A DNA stretch of 64,000 nucleotides from an uncultured Collinsella sp. (GCA_902497065.1 CABVDH010000003.1:62001-126000), one strand, 5' to 3'. Shown: positions 9,514 to 17,926, counted from the stretch's first letter. The notes: generated by a model not told the origin, from the letters alone. Numbers and translations: made by a program.

Positions 9514-9554
9514 AAAACCGGTTTTAACGGTCAAACCAAAAACCGACCAAAACC
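9514..9554. promoter_or_regulatory. Palindrome and AAAACC repeats upstream of comEA
   Basis: A 12-bp perfect palindrome, AAAACCGGTTTT, lies at 9514-9525. The half-site AAAACCG recurs at 9539 and AAAACC at 9549. The cluster is about 60 bp upstream of the comEA start, so an operator is plausible but unproven. Confidence 0.35.
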
Positions 9555-9626
9555 TTGCACAAATCTGTCCATTTATTCAGGCACACGTCAGCAAATGAAC
9601 ACTTAGCCGCAAAATGCCCAGATAGC

Positions 9627-9656
9627 AAAAGGCCGACGATGTAGGCGCATCGTCGG
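9627..9656 (-). terminator. Intrinsic terminator of thiI
   Basis: A nine-bp perfect stem (9633-9641 with 9648-9656) with a six-base loop is followed on the minus strand by CCTTTTGC. It lies just past the thiI stop codon. Confidence 0.88.
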
Positions 9657-9669
9657 TCTATGCACAAAT

Positions 9670-10914
9670 TTACTCGTGATTTTGGTAAATCTCACGCGGA
9701 GCAAGCTCCGAATGTTTGCGTTTTAAGGTCTTAGGGGCCTTATACGTGTTGCTTTCGAAGTCGATATACTCGGTCTGCTTGAGCAGGCGCTCGATCATCT
9801 CCTCGTGATCGAACAACTCCCAGGCCTCATGCACGGCATCGAGTTTAGCGTGCGTCTCGGGACGGCGCGGCATAAACAGCGTGCAGCAGTCGGGAGCGGC
9901 CTCAGTCGAGATATCGAACGTACCAATCTCCTCGGCGCGCGCGATAATCTCCTGCTTGTCCGAACCGATGAGAGGACGGAACACGGGGATCTTCACGGCC
10001 TCGTTAACGGCCATGATATTCTCAAGCGTTTGGGAGGCAACCTGTCCAAGCGATTCGCCCGTCACGATGGCCTTGGCGCCCTCGATGTGTGCAATGCGCT
10101 CGGCAACCGAATACATAATGCGGCGATACATGATCACGCGCAGGTTGCTGGGACAGGTGACCGAAATCTCACGCTGGCAGTCGCCAAACGGCACCACGTA
10201 CAGGCGGCCGATCTGGACACCCGGCTCAAGCGCACGGATGATGTCCTGCACCAAATACTCGCTCGTGTCGGGCGTCTGCGGACGACCTGAGAAATGTACC
10301 GGCACGCACACCGCGCCGCGACGCGCGAGCATCCAGGTCGCCACCGGAGAATCAATACCCGACGACAGCAGCGTCACGACCTTGCCGGCAGAACCCACCG
10401 GCAGACCGCCCACGCCGCGCTCGGAGCGCGCGTACACATAAACGCTACCCTGGACCACCAGTACGTGCACCATCGCATCGGGGTCGTGCATTTGAACCTT
10501 TTTATCGGGGAAGGCCTCGCACAGCACCTCGCCCACCTGACGATTGATGTCAATCGAGGTGAGCTCATAGTCGGTATTGGAGCGCTTGGCGTGCACCTTA
10601 AACGAATCGAAGGAACCAAACTCGCGCAGCGCCTTCACGGCGGCGGCACAGTACTCCTGAGGGTCGCGATTGGTGTGATACGCCAAAGACACACGAGCAA
10701 CGCCGGGAACGGTGCGAATGACACGCGCCGCCTCGTCGGCCTGATGCTCGTTAAAGGTCACGAGGATATAACCGGAAATTCGAGACACGGCATTCACGGA
10801 AAAGGCGGCCAAGGCCGCCTTGATGTTATCCATGAGGATATGCTCAAAATGTGCGCGGTTCTTACCCTTCAGTCCAACCTCGTGATAGTGGACCAGGCAG
10901 ACGCGAGCCGCCAT
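9670..10914 (-). CDS. thiI: tRNA uracil 4-sulfurtransferase ThiI
   Basis: 414 aa. Adenylates U8 of tRNA and adds sulfur to give 4-thiouridine, and may feed thiazole synthesis. Order: ferredoxin-like N-terminal domain, THUMP domain (about 60-165), then the PP-loop domain with LLSSGIDSPVATW near 185. The CCTLFMPRRPETH segment is typical of ThiI. There is no C-terminal rhodanese domain, as in most Gram-positives, so a NifS-like desulfurase must donate sulfur; none is in this window. The ATG abuts the rpoZ stop with no gap. Confidence 0.94.
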   Translation of the reverse strand: MAARVCLVHYHEVGLKGKNRAHFEHILMDNIKAALAAFSVNAVSRISGYILVTFNEHQADEAARVIRTVPGVARVSLAYHTNRDPQEYCAAAVKALREFGSFDSFKVHAKRSNTDYELTSIDINRQVGEVLCEAFPDKKVQMHDPDAMVHVLVVQGSVYVYARSERGVGGLPVGSAGKVVTLLSSGIDSPVATWMLARRGAVCVPVHFSGRPQTPDTSEYLVQDIIRALEPGVQIGRLYVVPFGDCQREISVTCPSNLRVIMYRRIMYSVAERIAHIEGAKAIVTGESLGQVASQTLENIMAVNEAVKIPVFRPLIGSDKQEIIARAEEIGTFDISTEAAPDCCTLFMPRRPETHAKLDAVHEAWELFDHEEMIERLLKQTEYIDFESNTYKAPKTLKRKHSELAPREIYQNHE

Positions 10915-11196
10915 TTAGGCTTCAGCAACCTTGTGGCCGAGCGCCTTCTCGTAACGGGCCTCGTCGTAAGAGATGTCGCCGTCGACAATCTCGTCCATAG
11001 CCATCGAAATGGTATCGGCACCGGAAAGCCCGATGGTGATGTCATCGACATCCTGGACGGCAAGCACGCGGTTGTGCTGGCCACGCAGCATGCTGTTAAT
11101 ATCGCAGGCGCGCTTGGAGGCAAGCGAAGCAAGCAGGAAGCGGTTGTGATCGGTCTTCTCCAGAAGATCGTCAATGCAAGGCTTTACAACGGACAC
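10915..11196 (-). CDS. rpoZ: RNA polymerase subunit omega
   Basis: 93 aa. Small subunit that helps assemble beta-prime. The motif RFLLASLASKRACDINSML matches the omega helix that clamps beta-prime, and an acidic helical C-terminus follows. The start is GTG at 11196 and the spacing from the Shine-Dalgarno (AAGGA or GAGG) is imperfect. It sits between gmk and thiI; the gmk-rpoZ pairing is widespread and supports the call. Confidence 0.92.
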   Translation of the reverse strand: MSVVKPCIDDLLEKTDHNRFLLASLASKRACDINSMLRGQHNRVLAVQDVDDITIGLSGADTISMAMDEIVDGDISYDEARYEKALGHKVAEA

Positions 11197-11201
11197 GGAC
11201 C

Positions 11202-11771
11202 TCAGATCCTTTCATGCATATCGAGAACGCGAACGAGCTCATCGGTCGCGCGGTCGAGATCGTCATTAACCACGACGTCGTCGTAGCGGTCGGCAAGGGC
11301 AAGCTCATCGGCGGCGTTTGCCATACGCAGCTCAATCGTCTCGGGCGTCTCGGTACCGCGACCGACTAGACGCTCGCGGAGTACCTCAAGCGAAGGCGGC
11401 TTGATAAAGATCAGCACGGCCTCGGGAAAACGTTCCTTCACCTGCAGGGCGCCCTGGACATCGATTTCCAAAATCAGAGATGCGCCAGAGGCGAGCTTGG
11501 ATGTGACCTCGCTCACCAACGTGCCGTAGCAGTTACCGTGGACCTCGGCCCACTCAACAAACTCACCGTTTGCCACGCGGCGGTCGAACTCCTCGCGCGT
11601 CAGAAAAAAGTAGTTGACGCCGTCGACCTCACCTTTTCGTGGTGCTCGCGTGGTAGCCGAAACCGTCAGGCCCAGGTTCGAGCGGCGCTCGCGCACACGA
11701 GTGACGAGCGTACCCTTGCCTGCGCCTGACGGTCCAGAAATCACAAAGAGCTTGGAATCCTGAGCGCTCAC
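11202..11771 (-). CDS. gmk: Guanylate kinase
   Basis: 189 aa. Phosphorylates GMP to GDP with ATP. P-loop GPSGAGKGT at residues 13-21 and the GMP-binding segments SATTRAPRKGEVDGVNYFF and EWAEVHGNCYGT are present, as is the lid and the EIDVQGA strand. The start codon is GTG. Packed between the mIHF gene and rpoZ, an order typical of Actinobacteria. Confidence 0.96.
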   Translation of the reverse strand: MSAQDSKLFVISGPSGAGKGTLVTRVRERRSNLGLTVSATTRAPRKGEVDGVNYFFLTREEFDRRVANGEFVEWAEVHGNCYGTLVSEVTSKLASGASLILEIDVQGALQVKERFPEAVLIFIKPPSLEVLRERLVGRGTETPETIELRMANAADELALADRYDDVVVNDDLDRATDELVRVLDMHERI

Positions 11772-12080
11772 TTATTTGGTCAGCTGCTCGAGGAGCTGCT
11801 CGCGCTGACGGACGCCGAGGCCCTGGACGCGACGGGTAGCGGAGATACCAAGCTCCTCCATAATCTTGGCGGCCTTGGCCTTGCCATAACCAGGGAGAGA
11901 CTCGATGAGGGTGGAAACCTTCATGCGGGAAGCGATGGGGTCATCGGAGTTGAGCACGGACTCGAGGGACTTCTCGCCCTTCTTGATCTGCTCGCGAAGC
12001 TCAGCGCGGGCGTGACGTGCGGCAGCAGCCTTCTCAAGAGCCTGCTTGCGCTGCTCATCGGTAAGCTGAGGGAGTGCCAT
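11772..12080 (-). CDS. mihF: Integration host factor, actinobacterial type (mIHF)
   Basis: 102 aa. Nucleoid-associated DNA-binding protein of Actinobacteria, unrelated to enterobacterial IHF. The N-terminal helix is long and charged. The C-terminal helix-two-turn-helix carries LPGYGKAKAAKIMEELGI and a basic RRVQGLGVRQRE tail. ATG 12080 has GGAGG five bases upstream; an ATG at 12092 overlaps that site and is rejected. The gene lies directly upstream of gmk, the usual actinobacterial context. Confidence 0.92.
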   Translation of the reverse strand: MALPQLTDEQRKQALEKAAAARHARAELREQIKKGEKSLESVLNSDDPIASRMKVSTLIESLPGYGKAKAAKIMEELGISATRRVQGLGVRQREQLLEQLTK

Positions 12081-12124
12081 TCGTACCTCCAAATAGTTGG
12101 GTTATATCTGATTCAATAATTGGC

Positions 12125-12130
12125 ATTTTA
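12125..12130 (-). promoter_or_regulatory. Candidate -10 element for mIHF-gmk-rpoZ-thiI
   Basis: Minus-strand TAAAAT lies 44 bp upstream of the mIHF start codon. The -35 is poor (TTGGGC at 20 bp). A second candidate, TTGCAC-17 bp-TAACCT, lies further upstream. Confidence 0.35.
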
Positions 12131-12216
12131 GCACGTAGAACGTACAAAATGCCCAATCGCGGCTCCATAGGTTAGACGATACCCGCAAAAAGTGCAATAT
12201 ACTGCGCCCAAAGTTA

Positions 12217-12274
12217 AGCCCCTGACCTGCGATTCCACACAAAGGATGGGAAAGTTTACGCAGGCACAGGGGCT
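12217..12274. terminator. Long stem-loop after the pyr operon, probable terminator
   Basis: Two stacked helices (12217-12224 with 12267-12274, and 12226-12231 with 12259-12264) enclose a 27-base loop. On the minus strand TTAACTTT follows, a weak U-tract. Position after pyrF suggests termination, but the large loop is unusual. Confidence 0.45.
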
Positions 12275-12319
12275 ATTTTGTGCTAATGAGACCCAAAAGT
12301 GGTGACTTAGGGGAATCTT

Positions 12320-13036
12320 TTACGCGACGTTTTCGACCAGCTCAGCGACGATGGCGTCAAAGGCGGCAACCGGATCGTCGGCACCGGTGATGGGACGGCC
12401 CACCACAATGTGGCTTGCGCCACGCTCGATAGCCTGGGAAGGCGTCGCCACGCGGGACTGGTCACCAAGGGCGGCACCCACCGGACGCACACCCGGAGTC
12501 ACGATCAGGGCATCAGGGCCCAGCAGCTCACGCATGTCGTGAGCCTCCATCGGCGAGCACACGATGCCATCGATGCCGTTGGCCTGAGCGAGCTTTGCCA
12601 GGCGGGCGGCCTCCTCGGCCACGGGCGACTCGACGCCGATCTCGCTCAAGGCATCCTGATTCATGCTCGTGAGCACGGTGATGGCGACGAGCTTGGCGCG
12701 GTCCTCGCGTGCCTCCTCGGCACCCTCGCGGCAGGCAGCGAGCATGGCGCCCGAACCCAAGCCGTGAACCGAGAGCAGGTCGGCACCGGCAAGCGAGGCC
12801 GAGCGGGCGGCACCGCGAACCTGATGCGGAATATCATGGAACTTAAGGTCAAGAAAGACCTTAAAGCCTAGGTCCTTAAAGGTCTTGACGATCTGGGGAC
12901 CCTCGGCGTAATAGAGCGTCATACCAACCTTGAGCCAAGCGGCATGGCCCGAAAGCTCGTGGGCGAGCTCGAGCGCACGCTCACGATCGCAGTCGAGGGC
13001 GACGATTACGCGGTCGCGGGCATCGGTCTCTAGCAT
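12320..13036 (-). CDS. pyrF: Orotidine 5'-phosphate decarboxylase
   Basis: 238 aa. Final step of UMP synthesis, OMP to UMP plus CO2. The active-site signature DLKFHDIPHQ gives Asp63, Lys65 and Asp68. TPGVRP and VVGRPI bind phosphate at the C-terminal end of the barrel. The frame is open far upstream, inside pyrD, but the real start is the ATG at 13036, seven bases inside pyrD. Last gene of the pyr operon. Confidence 0.95.
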   Translation of the reverse strand: MLETDARDRVIVALDCDRERALELAHELSGHAAWLKVGMTLYYAEGPQIVKTFKDLGFKVFLDLKFHDIPHQVRGAARSASLAGADLLSVHGLGSGAMLAACREGAEEAREDRAKLVAITVLTSMNQDALSEIGVESPVAEEAARLAKLAQANGIDGIVCSPMEAHDMRELLGPDALIVTPGVRPVGAALGDQSRVATPSQAIERGASHIVVGRPITGADDPVAAFDAIVAELVENVA

Positions 13037-13938
13037 TCGAAAGCACCTACCAGCTCGTTGATGTCCTTTACGCCCTGGGACTCGGCCCAGGCCTCGAGCT
13101 CGTGCGCGATCTTGAGCGAAGCGCACGGATCGACGAAGTTGGCCATGCCAACCGACACGCAGGTGGCACCGGCCAGGATAAACTCGGCCGCATCCTCGCC
13201 GGTCATGACACCGCCGACGCCGTTGATGGGGATATCGACGGCCTGGGCGACCTCCCAGACCATGCGCACGGCGATGTGGTGGCACAGCGGGCCCGAAAGG
13301 CCGCCCTTGGGCTTTGCCACGCGGGACTTGCGGGTATGGACGTCGATGGCCATGCCCTGGATGGAGTTAATGACCGAAAGGCCGTCGGCGCCGGCGGCTT
13401 CGAGGGCCTTGGCGATCTCGGCGACGTTGACCGGCGCCATCTTCACGAACAGCGGCTTATCGGTCACCTTGCGGCAGGCAGCCATAACGGAAGAGGCGCC
13501 CTCGGGCGTAGAGCCCATGGCGGCACCGCCGGCGGCGATGTTGGGGCAGCTCACGTTGATCTCGTAGCCGGCAGCCCAGGGGCATAGCTCGACATACATC
13601 TCGAGCGCGCGCACAAACTCGTCAACGGAGTGGCCGGCAACCTGACAGATGACCCGGCAACCGTCCTTGGACAGTTGCTCGAGCCACGGGCCGGACTCGC
13701 GGGCAAAGGCGGCCACGCCGGGGTTCTGAAGGCCCACGGAGTTGATCATACCGCCGGGGATCTCGGCCATGCGGGGCGCGGGGTTGCCGGGCCAGGGCTC
13801 GGCTGCGCAACCCTTGGTGGTGATGGCGCCCAGCTGGGAAACATCAAAGAAGTTCTGGAACTGCCAACCGTAACCAAAGGTACCGGCTGCGGTGTTGATG
13901 GGGTTCTGCATCTTGACGCCGCCGAAATCGACGGCCAT
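13030..13938 (-). CDS. pyrD: Dihydroorotate dehydrogenase, catalytic subunit (type 1B)
   Basis: 302 aa. FMN enzyme oxidising dihydroorotate to orotate; the type 1B form works with PyrK and passes electrons to NAD. Recognisable segments are VDFGGVKMQNPINTAAGTFG, NSVGLQNPG, the EINVSCPN motif with the catalytic-base region, VKMAPVNV and NGVGGV near the FMN phosphate. The start is uncertain. ATG 13938 is chosen; GTG 13944, or GTG 13953 overlapping the pyrK stop with AAGGTGG upstream, would add two or five residues. Confidence 0.93.
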   Translation of the reverse strand: MAVDFGGVKMQNPINTAAGTFGYGWQFQNFFDVSQLGAITTKGCAAEPWPGNPAPRMAEIPGGMINSVGLQNPGVAAFARESGPWLEQLSKDGCRVICQVAGHSVDEFVRALEMYVELCPWAAGYEINVSCPNIAAGGAAMGSTPEGASSVMAACRKVTDKPLFVKMAPVNVAEIAKALEAAGADGLSVINSIQGMAIDVHTRKSRVAKPKGGLSGPLCHHIAVRMVWEVAQAVDIPINGVGGVMTGEDAAEFILAGATCVSVGMANFVDPCASLKIAHELEAWAESQGVKDINELVGAFEC

Positions 13939-13952
13939 GTTCACGGTACCCA

Positions 13953-14744
13953 CTAGAAGACCACCACCTTGGAAGCATCGAACACGGGGCCGCACATGCA
14001 AGCACCCTTCATACCGTCGACCGTCTCGACATTGCAGGTGTTGCAGGCGCCAAAGCCACAGCTCATCATGCGCTCGAGGGACACCTCGCAGTACGCACCG
14101 GCCTCGGCGGCAGCAGCGGCGACCTTCTTCATCATGACGGCGGGACCGCAGCTGGCGACGTAGTCGTAGCCGCCCTCGCCGAGCAGCTCGGCGGCAGGAT
14201 CGGTGCAAAAACCGTGCGTGCCGAGCGAGCCGTCGTCGGTGCAAACGTTGACCGTGGCGCCCAGCGCGCGGAACTCATCGATGCCCACGGCCTTGGAAGC
14301 GGTGCCAAAACCCAGGCACACGTCGACGGCCACACCCTGCTCGGCAAGCTTGCCGGCAAGGCACAGCACGGGCGGAACACCGATGCCGCCCGCCACGAGC
14401 AGCGCCTTCCTGGTGCCCTCGGGAACAAGCCAGCCGCGGCCGCCAGGGCCCAACAGGTTGGATTTGGAGCCGGGGGCCATCTGCGACAGGCGACGGGTGT
14501 CGTCGCCCACGACGGCGTACCACAGCTCGACAGTGCCGGCCTCGGCGTCGGCGCGATAGAAGCTCAGGGGCACGCGAAGCAGCGAGGAAGCATCGCCGGG
14601 CACGGCAATGTTCACAAACTGGCCGGGCTTGAGCGCACTTGCAAGCTTGGGGGCCGAGATGACGAGCGAGAAGATGCCGTCGGCGATCTCCCGGTTCGAG
14701 ACGACCTCGAAGTCGTGCATGCGTGCAGTGGAAGGTGTGGGCAT
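13953..14744 (-). CDS. pyrK: Dihydroorotate dehydrogenase electron transfer subunit
   Basis: 263 aa. FAD and 2Fe-2S subunit linking PyrD to NAD. N-terminal FAD-binding barrel with RVPLSFYRAD, then an NAD-binding domain starting LLVAGGIGVPPVL, then the iron-sulfur motif CGFGACNTC followed by CMCG near the C-terminus. ATG 14744 has GGAG five bases upstream. It stands directly before pyrD, as expected for the type 1B heterotetramer. Confidence 0.94.
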   Translation of the reverse strand: MPTPSTARMHDFEVVSNREIADGIFSLVISAPKLASALKPGQFVNIAVPGDASSLLRVPLSFYRADAEAGTVELWYAVVGDDTRRLSQMAPGSKSNLLGPGGRGWLVPEGTRKALLVAGGIGVPPVLCLAGKLAEQGVAVDVCLGFGTASKAVGIDEFRALGATVNVCTDDGSLGTHGFCTDPAAELLGEGGYDYVASCGPAVMMKKVAAAAAEAGAYCEVSLERMMSCGFGACNTCNVETVDGMKGACMCGPVFDASKVVVF

Positions 14745-14836
14745 AGACGCTCCAATCCCCCATGCGGTTGCATGGTCCAAACGAATAGAAAGCGCGGCAC
14801 CGCAAGGGCGCCGCGCACAAAAGCGATAAGGCTATG

Positions 14837-16126
14837 CTAGCAGATGCAGCCGTCGGCAAGCGTCTGCTTACCGCCGACAAACACATCGGTGGCACGACCG
14901 GTGAGCGTGCGGCCGGCAAAACCGGAGTTCTCGGCGCGCGACTCGTAACCGTCCTCGCCAACCGTCCAGGTTGCGGAGGGGTCGAACACGGTCAGGTCGG
15001 CAACGGATCCCGCCTTGACCTGAACCTGGTCGAGGCCCAGGATCTCACGCGGCTTGATGGCCATGAGCTCGACCATGCGAGCCATGCTCATCTTGCCCGT
15101 GTTGACCAGCTCGGTAAGCACAAGCGACAGCGAGGTCTCGAGGCCGATCATGCCAAAGGGCGCAAGCTCGAACTCGCGGGCCTTCTCCCACGGGGTGTGG
15201 GGAGCGTGATCGGTGACGATAACGTCGACGGTACCGTCGATGACACCCTGACGGATGGCCTCGGCGTCCTCGTCGGTGCGAAGCGGCGGATTGACCTTGA
15301 GCGAGGTGTTGTAGGTCTCGTCCAGGTCGTTCTCGGTCAGGAACATGTGGTGCGGGGTAGCCTCGCAGGTCACCTGGACACCGGCGGCCTTACCGGCTCG
15401 CACGAGTTCCAGGCCATGAGCGGTGGAGATGTGCTGGATGTGCAGCTTGGCACCGGTCAGCTTGGCGATCTCGATATCGCGAGCGATCTGCAGCTCCTCG
15501 CCTGCCGCCGGCCAGCCCTCGAGGGCCAGACGGGTCGAGACCTTGCCCTCGTTAATCTGACCGTGACCGACCAGATCCTCGTCCTGGCAGTGGCTCATAA
15601 AGACCTTGCCGAACATCTTGCCGTAGTCCATGCAGCGACGGAGCATGCCCGCGCCCTGCACGCCACGACCGTCGTCAGTGAAGGCGACGGCGCCGTGGGC
15701 GACCATATCGCCCATCTCGGACATGGCCTCGCCCTTAAGACCGCGGGTCATGGCGCCCGACGGATAGACGCGGCAGTGACCGACCTCGGCAGCGCGGGAC
15801 TTGACGAACTCCACGACGGTGCCGTTATCGGTGACGGGATCGGTGTTGGGCATGGCGCACACACCGGTAAAGCCGCCCTTGGCAGCTGCGCGGGTGCCGC
15901 TCTCGATGTCCTCTTTGACCTCATAGCCGGGCTCGCGAAGGTGAACGTGCATATCCACCAGGCCAGGGACGAGGTACTTGCCGGAAAGGTCGCGGACCTC
16001 GGCTCCCTCGACGGCGAGATTCTCGCCGACCTCGGCGATCTTGTCGCCGTCAATCAGGACGTCAACGACACCGTCAAGCTCGACGGACGGGTCGACGACG
16101 TGGGCATTCTTAAGAAGCAAGGCCAT
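14837..16126 (-). CDS. pyrC: Dihydroorotase (class I)
   Basis: 429 aa. Zinc amidohydrolase closing carbamoyl-aspartate to dihydroorotate. Metal ligands His60 and His62 sit in DMHVHLREPG. Further motifs are MPNTDPVTD, the HIQHIST segment, and DHAPHTPWEK with the catalytic Asp. The true ATG at 16126 has GGAGG eight bases upstream and overlaps the end of pyrB by 17 bases; the open frame upstream is inside pyrB. A 92-base gap separates it from pyrK. Confidence 0.95.
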   Translation of the reverse strand: MALLLKNAHVVDPSVELDGVVDVLIDGDKIAEVGENLAVEGAEVRDLSGKYLVPGLVDMHVHLREPGYEVKEDIESGTRAAAKGGFTGVCAMPNTDPVTDNGTVVEFVKSRAAEVGHCRVYPSGAMTRGLKGEAMSEMGDMVAHGAVAFTDDGRGVQGAGMLRRCMDYGKMFGKVFMSHCQDEDLVGHGQINEGKVSTRLALEGWPAAGEELQIARDIEIAKLTGAKLHIQHISTAHGLELVRAGKAAGVQVTCEATPHHMFLTENDLDETYNTSLKVNPPLRTDEDAEAIRQGVIDGTVDVIVTDHAPHTPWEKAREFELAPFGMIGLETSLSLVLTELVNTGKMSMARMVELMAIKPREILGLDQVQVKAGSVADLTVFDPSATWTVGEDGYESRAENSGFAGRTLTGRATDVFVGGKQTLADGCIC

Positions 16127-17054
16127 TATCGGCACCTCCAAGCAGCAGATACAGGATAGCCATACGCACGCAGATACCGGCGTAGACCTGCTCCAGGATG
16201 ACGGAGCGTTGCGGGTGGTCGGCCATATAGGAGTCGAACTCGACACCGCGGTTGATGGGGCCCGGGTGGCAGATGATCGCGTCAGGCTTCATGAGCTTCT
16301 CACGGTCCTTGGTCAGGCCGAAGAGCTTGTGGTACTCGCGAATGGTCGGGAACGGGGCACCCTCGAGGCGCTCCTGCTGCACGCGCAGCATGTAGACAAC
16401 GTCCAGCTCGGGCAGGACGGAATCGAGGTCGCTCGTCACGTGGTCGCAGCCCAGGACCTCGGGCGCCGGCGGCAGCAGCGTGCCGGGGGCGACGGCGTAG
16501 GTCTCGCAGCCCATGATCTTAAGGGCGGGAATCAGCGAGCCGCAAACGCGGGAGTGCGCGATATCGCCGACGACGGCGACCTTCAGACCGTGGAAGTCAC
16601 CCTTGTGCTCCCAGATGGTGTACAGGTCGAGCAGGGCCTGCGTGGGATGGTTGTGCTTGCCGTCACCGGCGCAGATGACGCTCGCGGGCGAGTTCTGCGT
16701 GACGATGTAGGGAGCACCGGCGTGCTTATCGCGCACGACGATGCAGTCGATCTTGTAGGCGTTGAGGGTCTCGACGGTGTCGACGAGGCTCTCGCCCTTG
16801 ACCGTGGAGGTCGAGGAGCCGCCAAAGTTGAGGCTGTCGGCCGAAAGACGCTTCTCGGCGAGCTCGAAGGAGCTGCGGGTGCGCGTCGAGGGCTCGTTGA
16901 ACATGTTGACGATGGTCTTGCCCTTGAGCGTGGGGACCTTCTTGATGGCACGCTCGTTGACCTCGGAGAACGCCTTGGCGGTCTCGAGGATGAGCTTGAT
17001 GTCCTCTTCGGAGTACTCGGTAATGTCGATCAGGTGCTTATGGTTGAACGCCAC
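16110..17054 (-). CDS. pyrB: Aspartate carbamoyltransferase, catalytic chain
   Basis: 314 aa. Condenses carbamoyl phosphate and aspartate. The carbamoyl-phosphate loop STRTR is at 56-60, and HPTQALLDL and HPGPINRGVE are present. No pyrI regulatory chain follows, so this is the Gram-positive unregulated trimer type. The start is set at GTG 17054, which has GGGAGG eleven bases upstream. GTG 17066 has its Shine-Dalgarno too close and overlaps the pyrR stop region. Confidence 0.94.
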   Translation of the reverse strand: MAFNHKHLIDITEYSEEDIKLILETAKAFSEVNERAIKKVPTLKGKTIVNMFNEPSTRTRSSFELAEKRLSADSLNFGGSSTSTVKGESLVDTVETLNAYKIDCIVVRDKHAGAPYIVTQNSPASVICAGDGKHNHPTQALLDLYTIWEHKGDFHGLKVAVVGDIAHSRVCGSLIPALKIMGCETYAVAPGTLLPPAPEVLGCDHVTSDLDSVLPELDVVYMLRVQQERLEGAPFPTIREYHKLFGLTKDREKLMKPDAIICHPGPINRGVEFDSYMADHPQRSVILEQVYAGICVRMAILYLLLGGADNGLAS

Positions 17055-17058
17055 GGTA

Positions 17059-17643
17059 CTACTCACCTCCCAGCGGCGCGGAGCCCACGTGGGAACCCGG
17101 CGCGACGTCGTTAATCTCGACAGCGGTGTGGCCGTCGACTTCCTTCATATATAGGTGCACGTTCTCCTCATGCGACGAGGGAACGTTCTTGCCGACAAAG
17201 TCCGGCGAGATGGGGAGCTCGCGGTGGCCGCGGTCAACGAGGACTGCCAGCTCAATGCGGCTCGGACGGCCCAGGTCCATGACGGCGTCTAGAGCGGCGC
17301 GGATGGTACGACCCGTGTACAGGATGTCGTCCACCAAAACGACGCGTTTGCCATCGACGCTGAAGGGAATGTTGGTGGCGTGGATCGCGGGAGCGAAATT
17401 GGTAGCGTAGTCATCGCGGTAGAAGCTGATGTCGAGGCTGCCGAGCGGAACGTCGACGCCCTCGATCTCCTTGATCTCCTCGGCGAGCTTCTTTGCCAGA
17501 AGGTCGCCGCGCGTGACGATGCCGACCAGAGCGAGGTCTTCACAGCCCTCGTTGCGCTCGAGAATCTCGTGCGCGATGCGGGTCATCGCTCGATTGACGG
17601 CGGTCTCGTCCATGATGACCGCCTTGGGGGAAGTCGTGCCCAT
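17059..17643 (-). CDS. pyrR: Bifunctional pyr operon regulator / uracil phosphoribosyltransferase
   Basis: 194 aa. UMP-dependent RNA-binding regulator with uracil phosphoribosyltransferase activity. The PRPP motif VVLVDDILYTGRT is at 101-113, and a basic patch expected to bind RNA is present. First gene of the operon, with a roughly 230-base leader containing mutually exclusive hairpins and a terminator, which fits PyrR control of transcription. The start ATG has GGAAGGAG upstream. Confidence 0.95.
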   Translation of the reverse strand: MGTTSPKAVIMDETAVNRAMTRIAHEILERNEGCEDLALVGIVTRGDLLAKKLAEEIKEIEGVDVPLGSLDISFYRDDYATNFAPAIHATNIPFSVDGKRVVLVDDILYTGRTIRAALDAVMDLGRPSRIELAVLVDRGHRELPISPDFVGKNVPSSHEENVHLYMKEVDGHTAVEINDVAPGSHVGSAPLGGE

Positions 17644-17682
17644 CGATCTCCTTCCTCACATGTCTTGACTGCTGACACAGTC

Positions 17683-17722
17683 AAAAAAATAGATGCCCGA
17701 CCGCTTAAAGCGGACCAGACAC
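17683..17722 (-). terminator. Terminator inside the pyrR leader
   Basis: On the minus strand an imperfect stem (outer arm GTCTGGTCCGC paired with GCGGTCGGGC, loop TTTAA) is followed by ATCTATTTTTTT. It lies before the pyrR start and is therefore an attenuator rather than an operon end. Confidence 0.75.
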
Positions 17723-17781
17723 CCACAGGAAAGGCTGCTCGCATGGCAGCTATGTAATTCCATGTGGGTATCTCGTACCCC
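17683..17781 (-). promoter_or_regulatory. Putative PyrR-responsive attenuator leader
   Basis: Three alternative helices are visible in the transcript. GGGTA-CGAGA-TACCC (17766-17780) is a candidate anti-antiterminator with a GAGA-containing loop. ATACCCACA can instead pair with TGTGGGTGT (17763-17771 with 17719-17727), which would disrupt the terminator arm. The terminator stem is third. The exact Bacillus PyrR loop consensus is not matched, so binding by PyrR is inference. Confidence 0.6.
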
Positions 17782-17875
17782 TTTAATGGTCAAGGGATAG
17801 TGTAGCCAACCTCGGGCTTAATTGCGAGCATAAATACAGAGCAATCCGTAAACGGAGCCCAATGCTCCATAAACC

Positions 17876-17904
17876 TATATATATTTGTGGGACGAGCTTG
17901 AAAA
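17876..17904 (-). promoter_or_regulatory. Candidate pyr operon promoter
   Basis: Minus-strand TTTTCA (17904-17899), 17 bp, TATATA (17881-17876). Predicted start is near 17869, giving a leader of about 225 bases. Its -35 overlaps that of the plus-strand promoter at 17898. Confidence 0.45.
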
Positions 17905-17926
17905 CACACGCACGAGCTGGCATAAT
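17898..17926 (+). promoter_or_regulatory. Candidate distal promoter toward rpmB
   Basis: TTGAAA, 17 bp, CATAAT. A transcript from here would run about 160 bases before rpmB. That stretch shows small stem-loops but no gene I can recognise. Confidence 0.5.
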
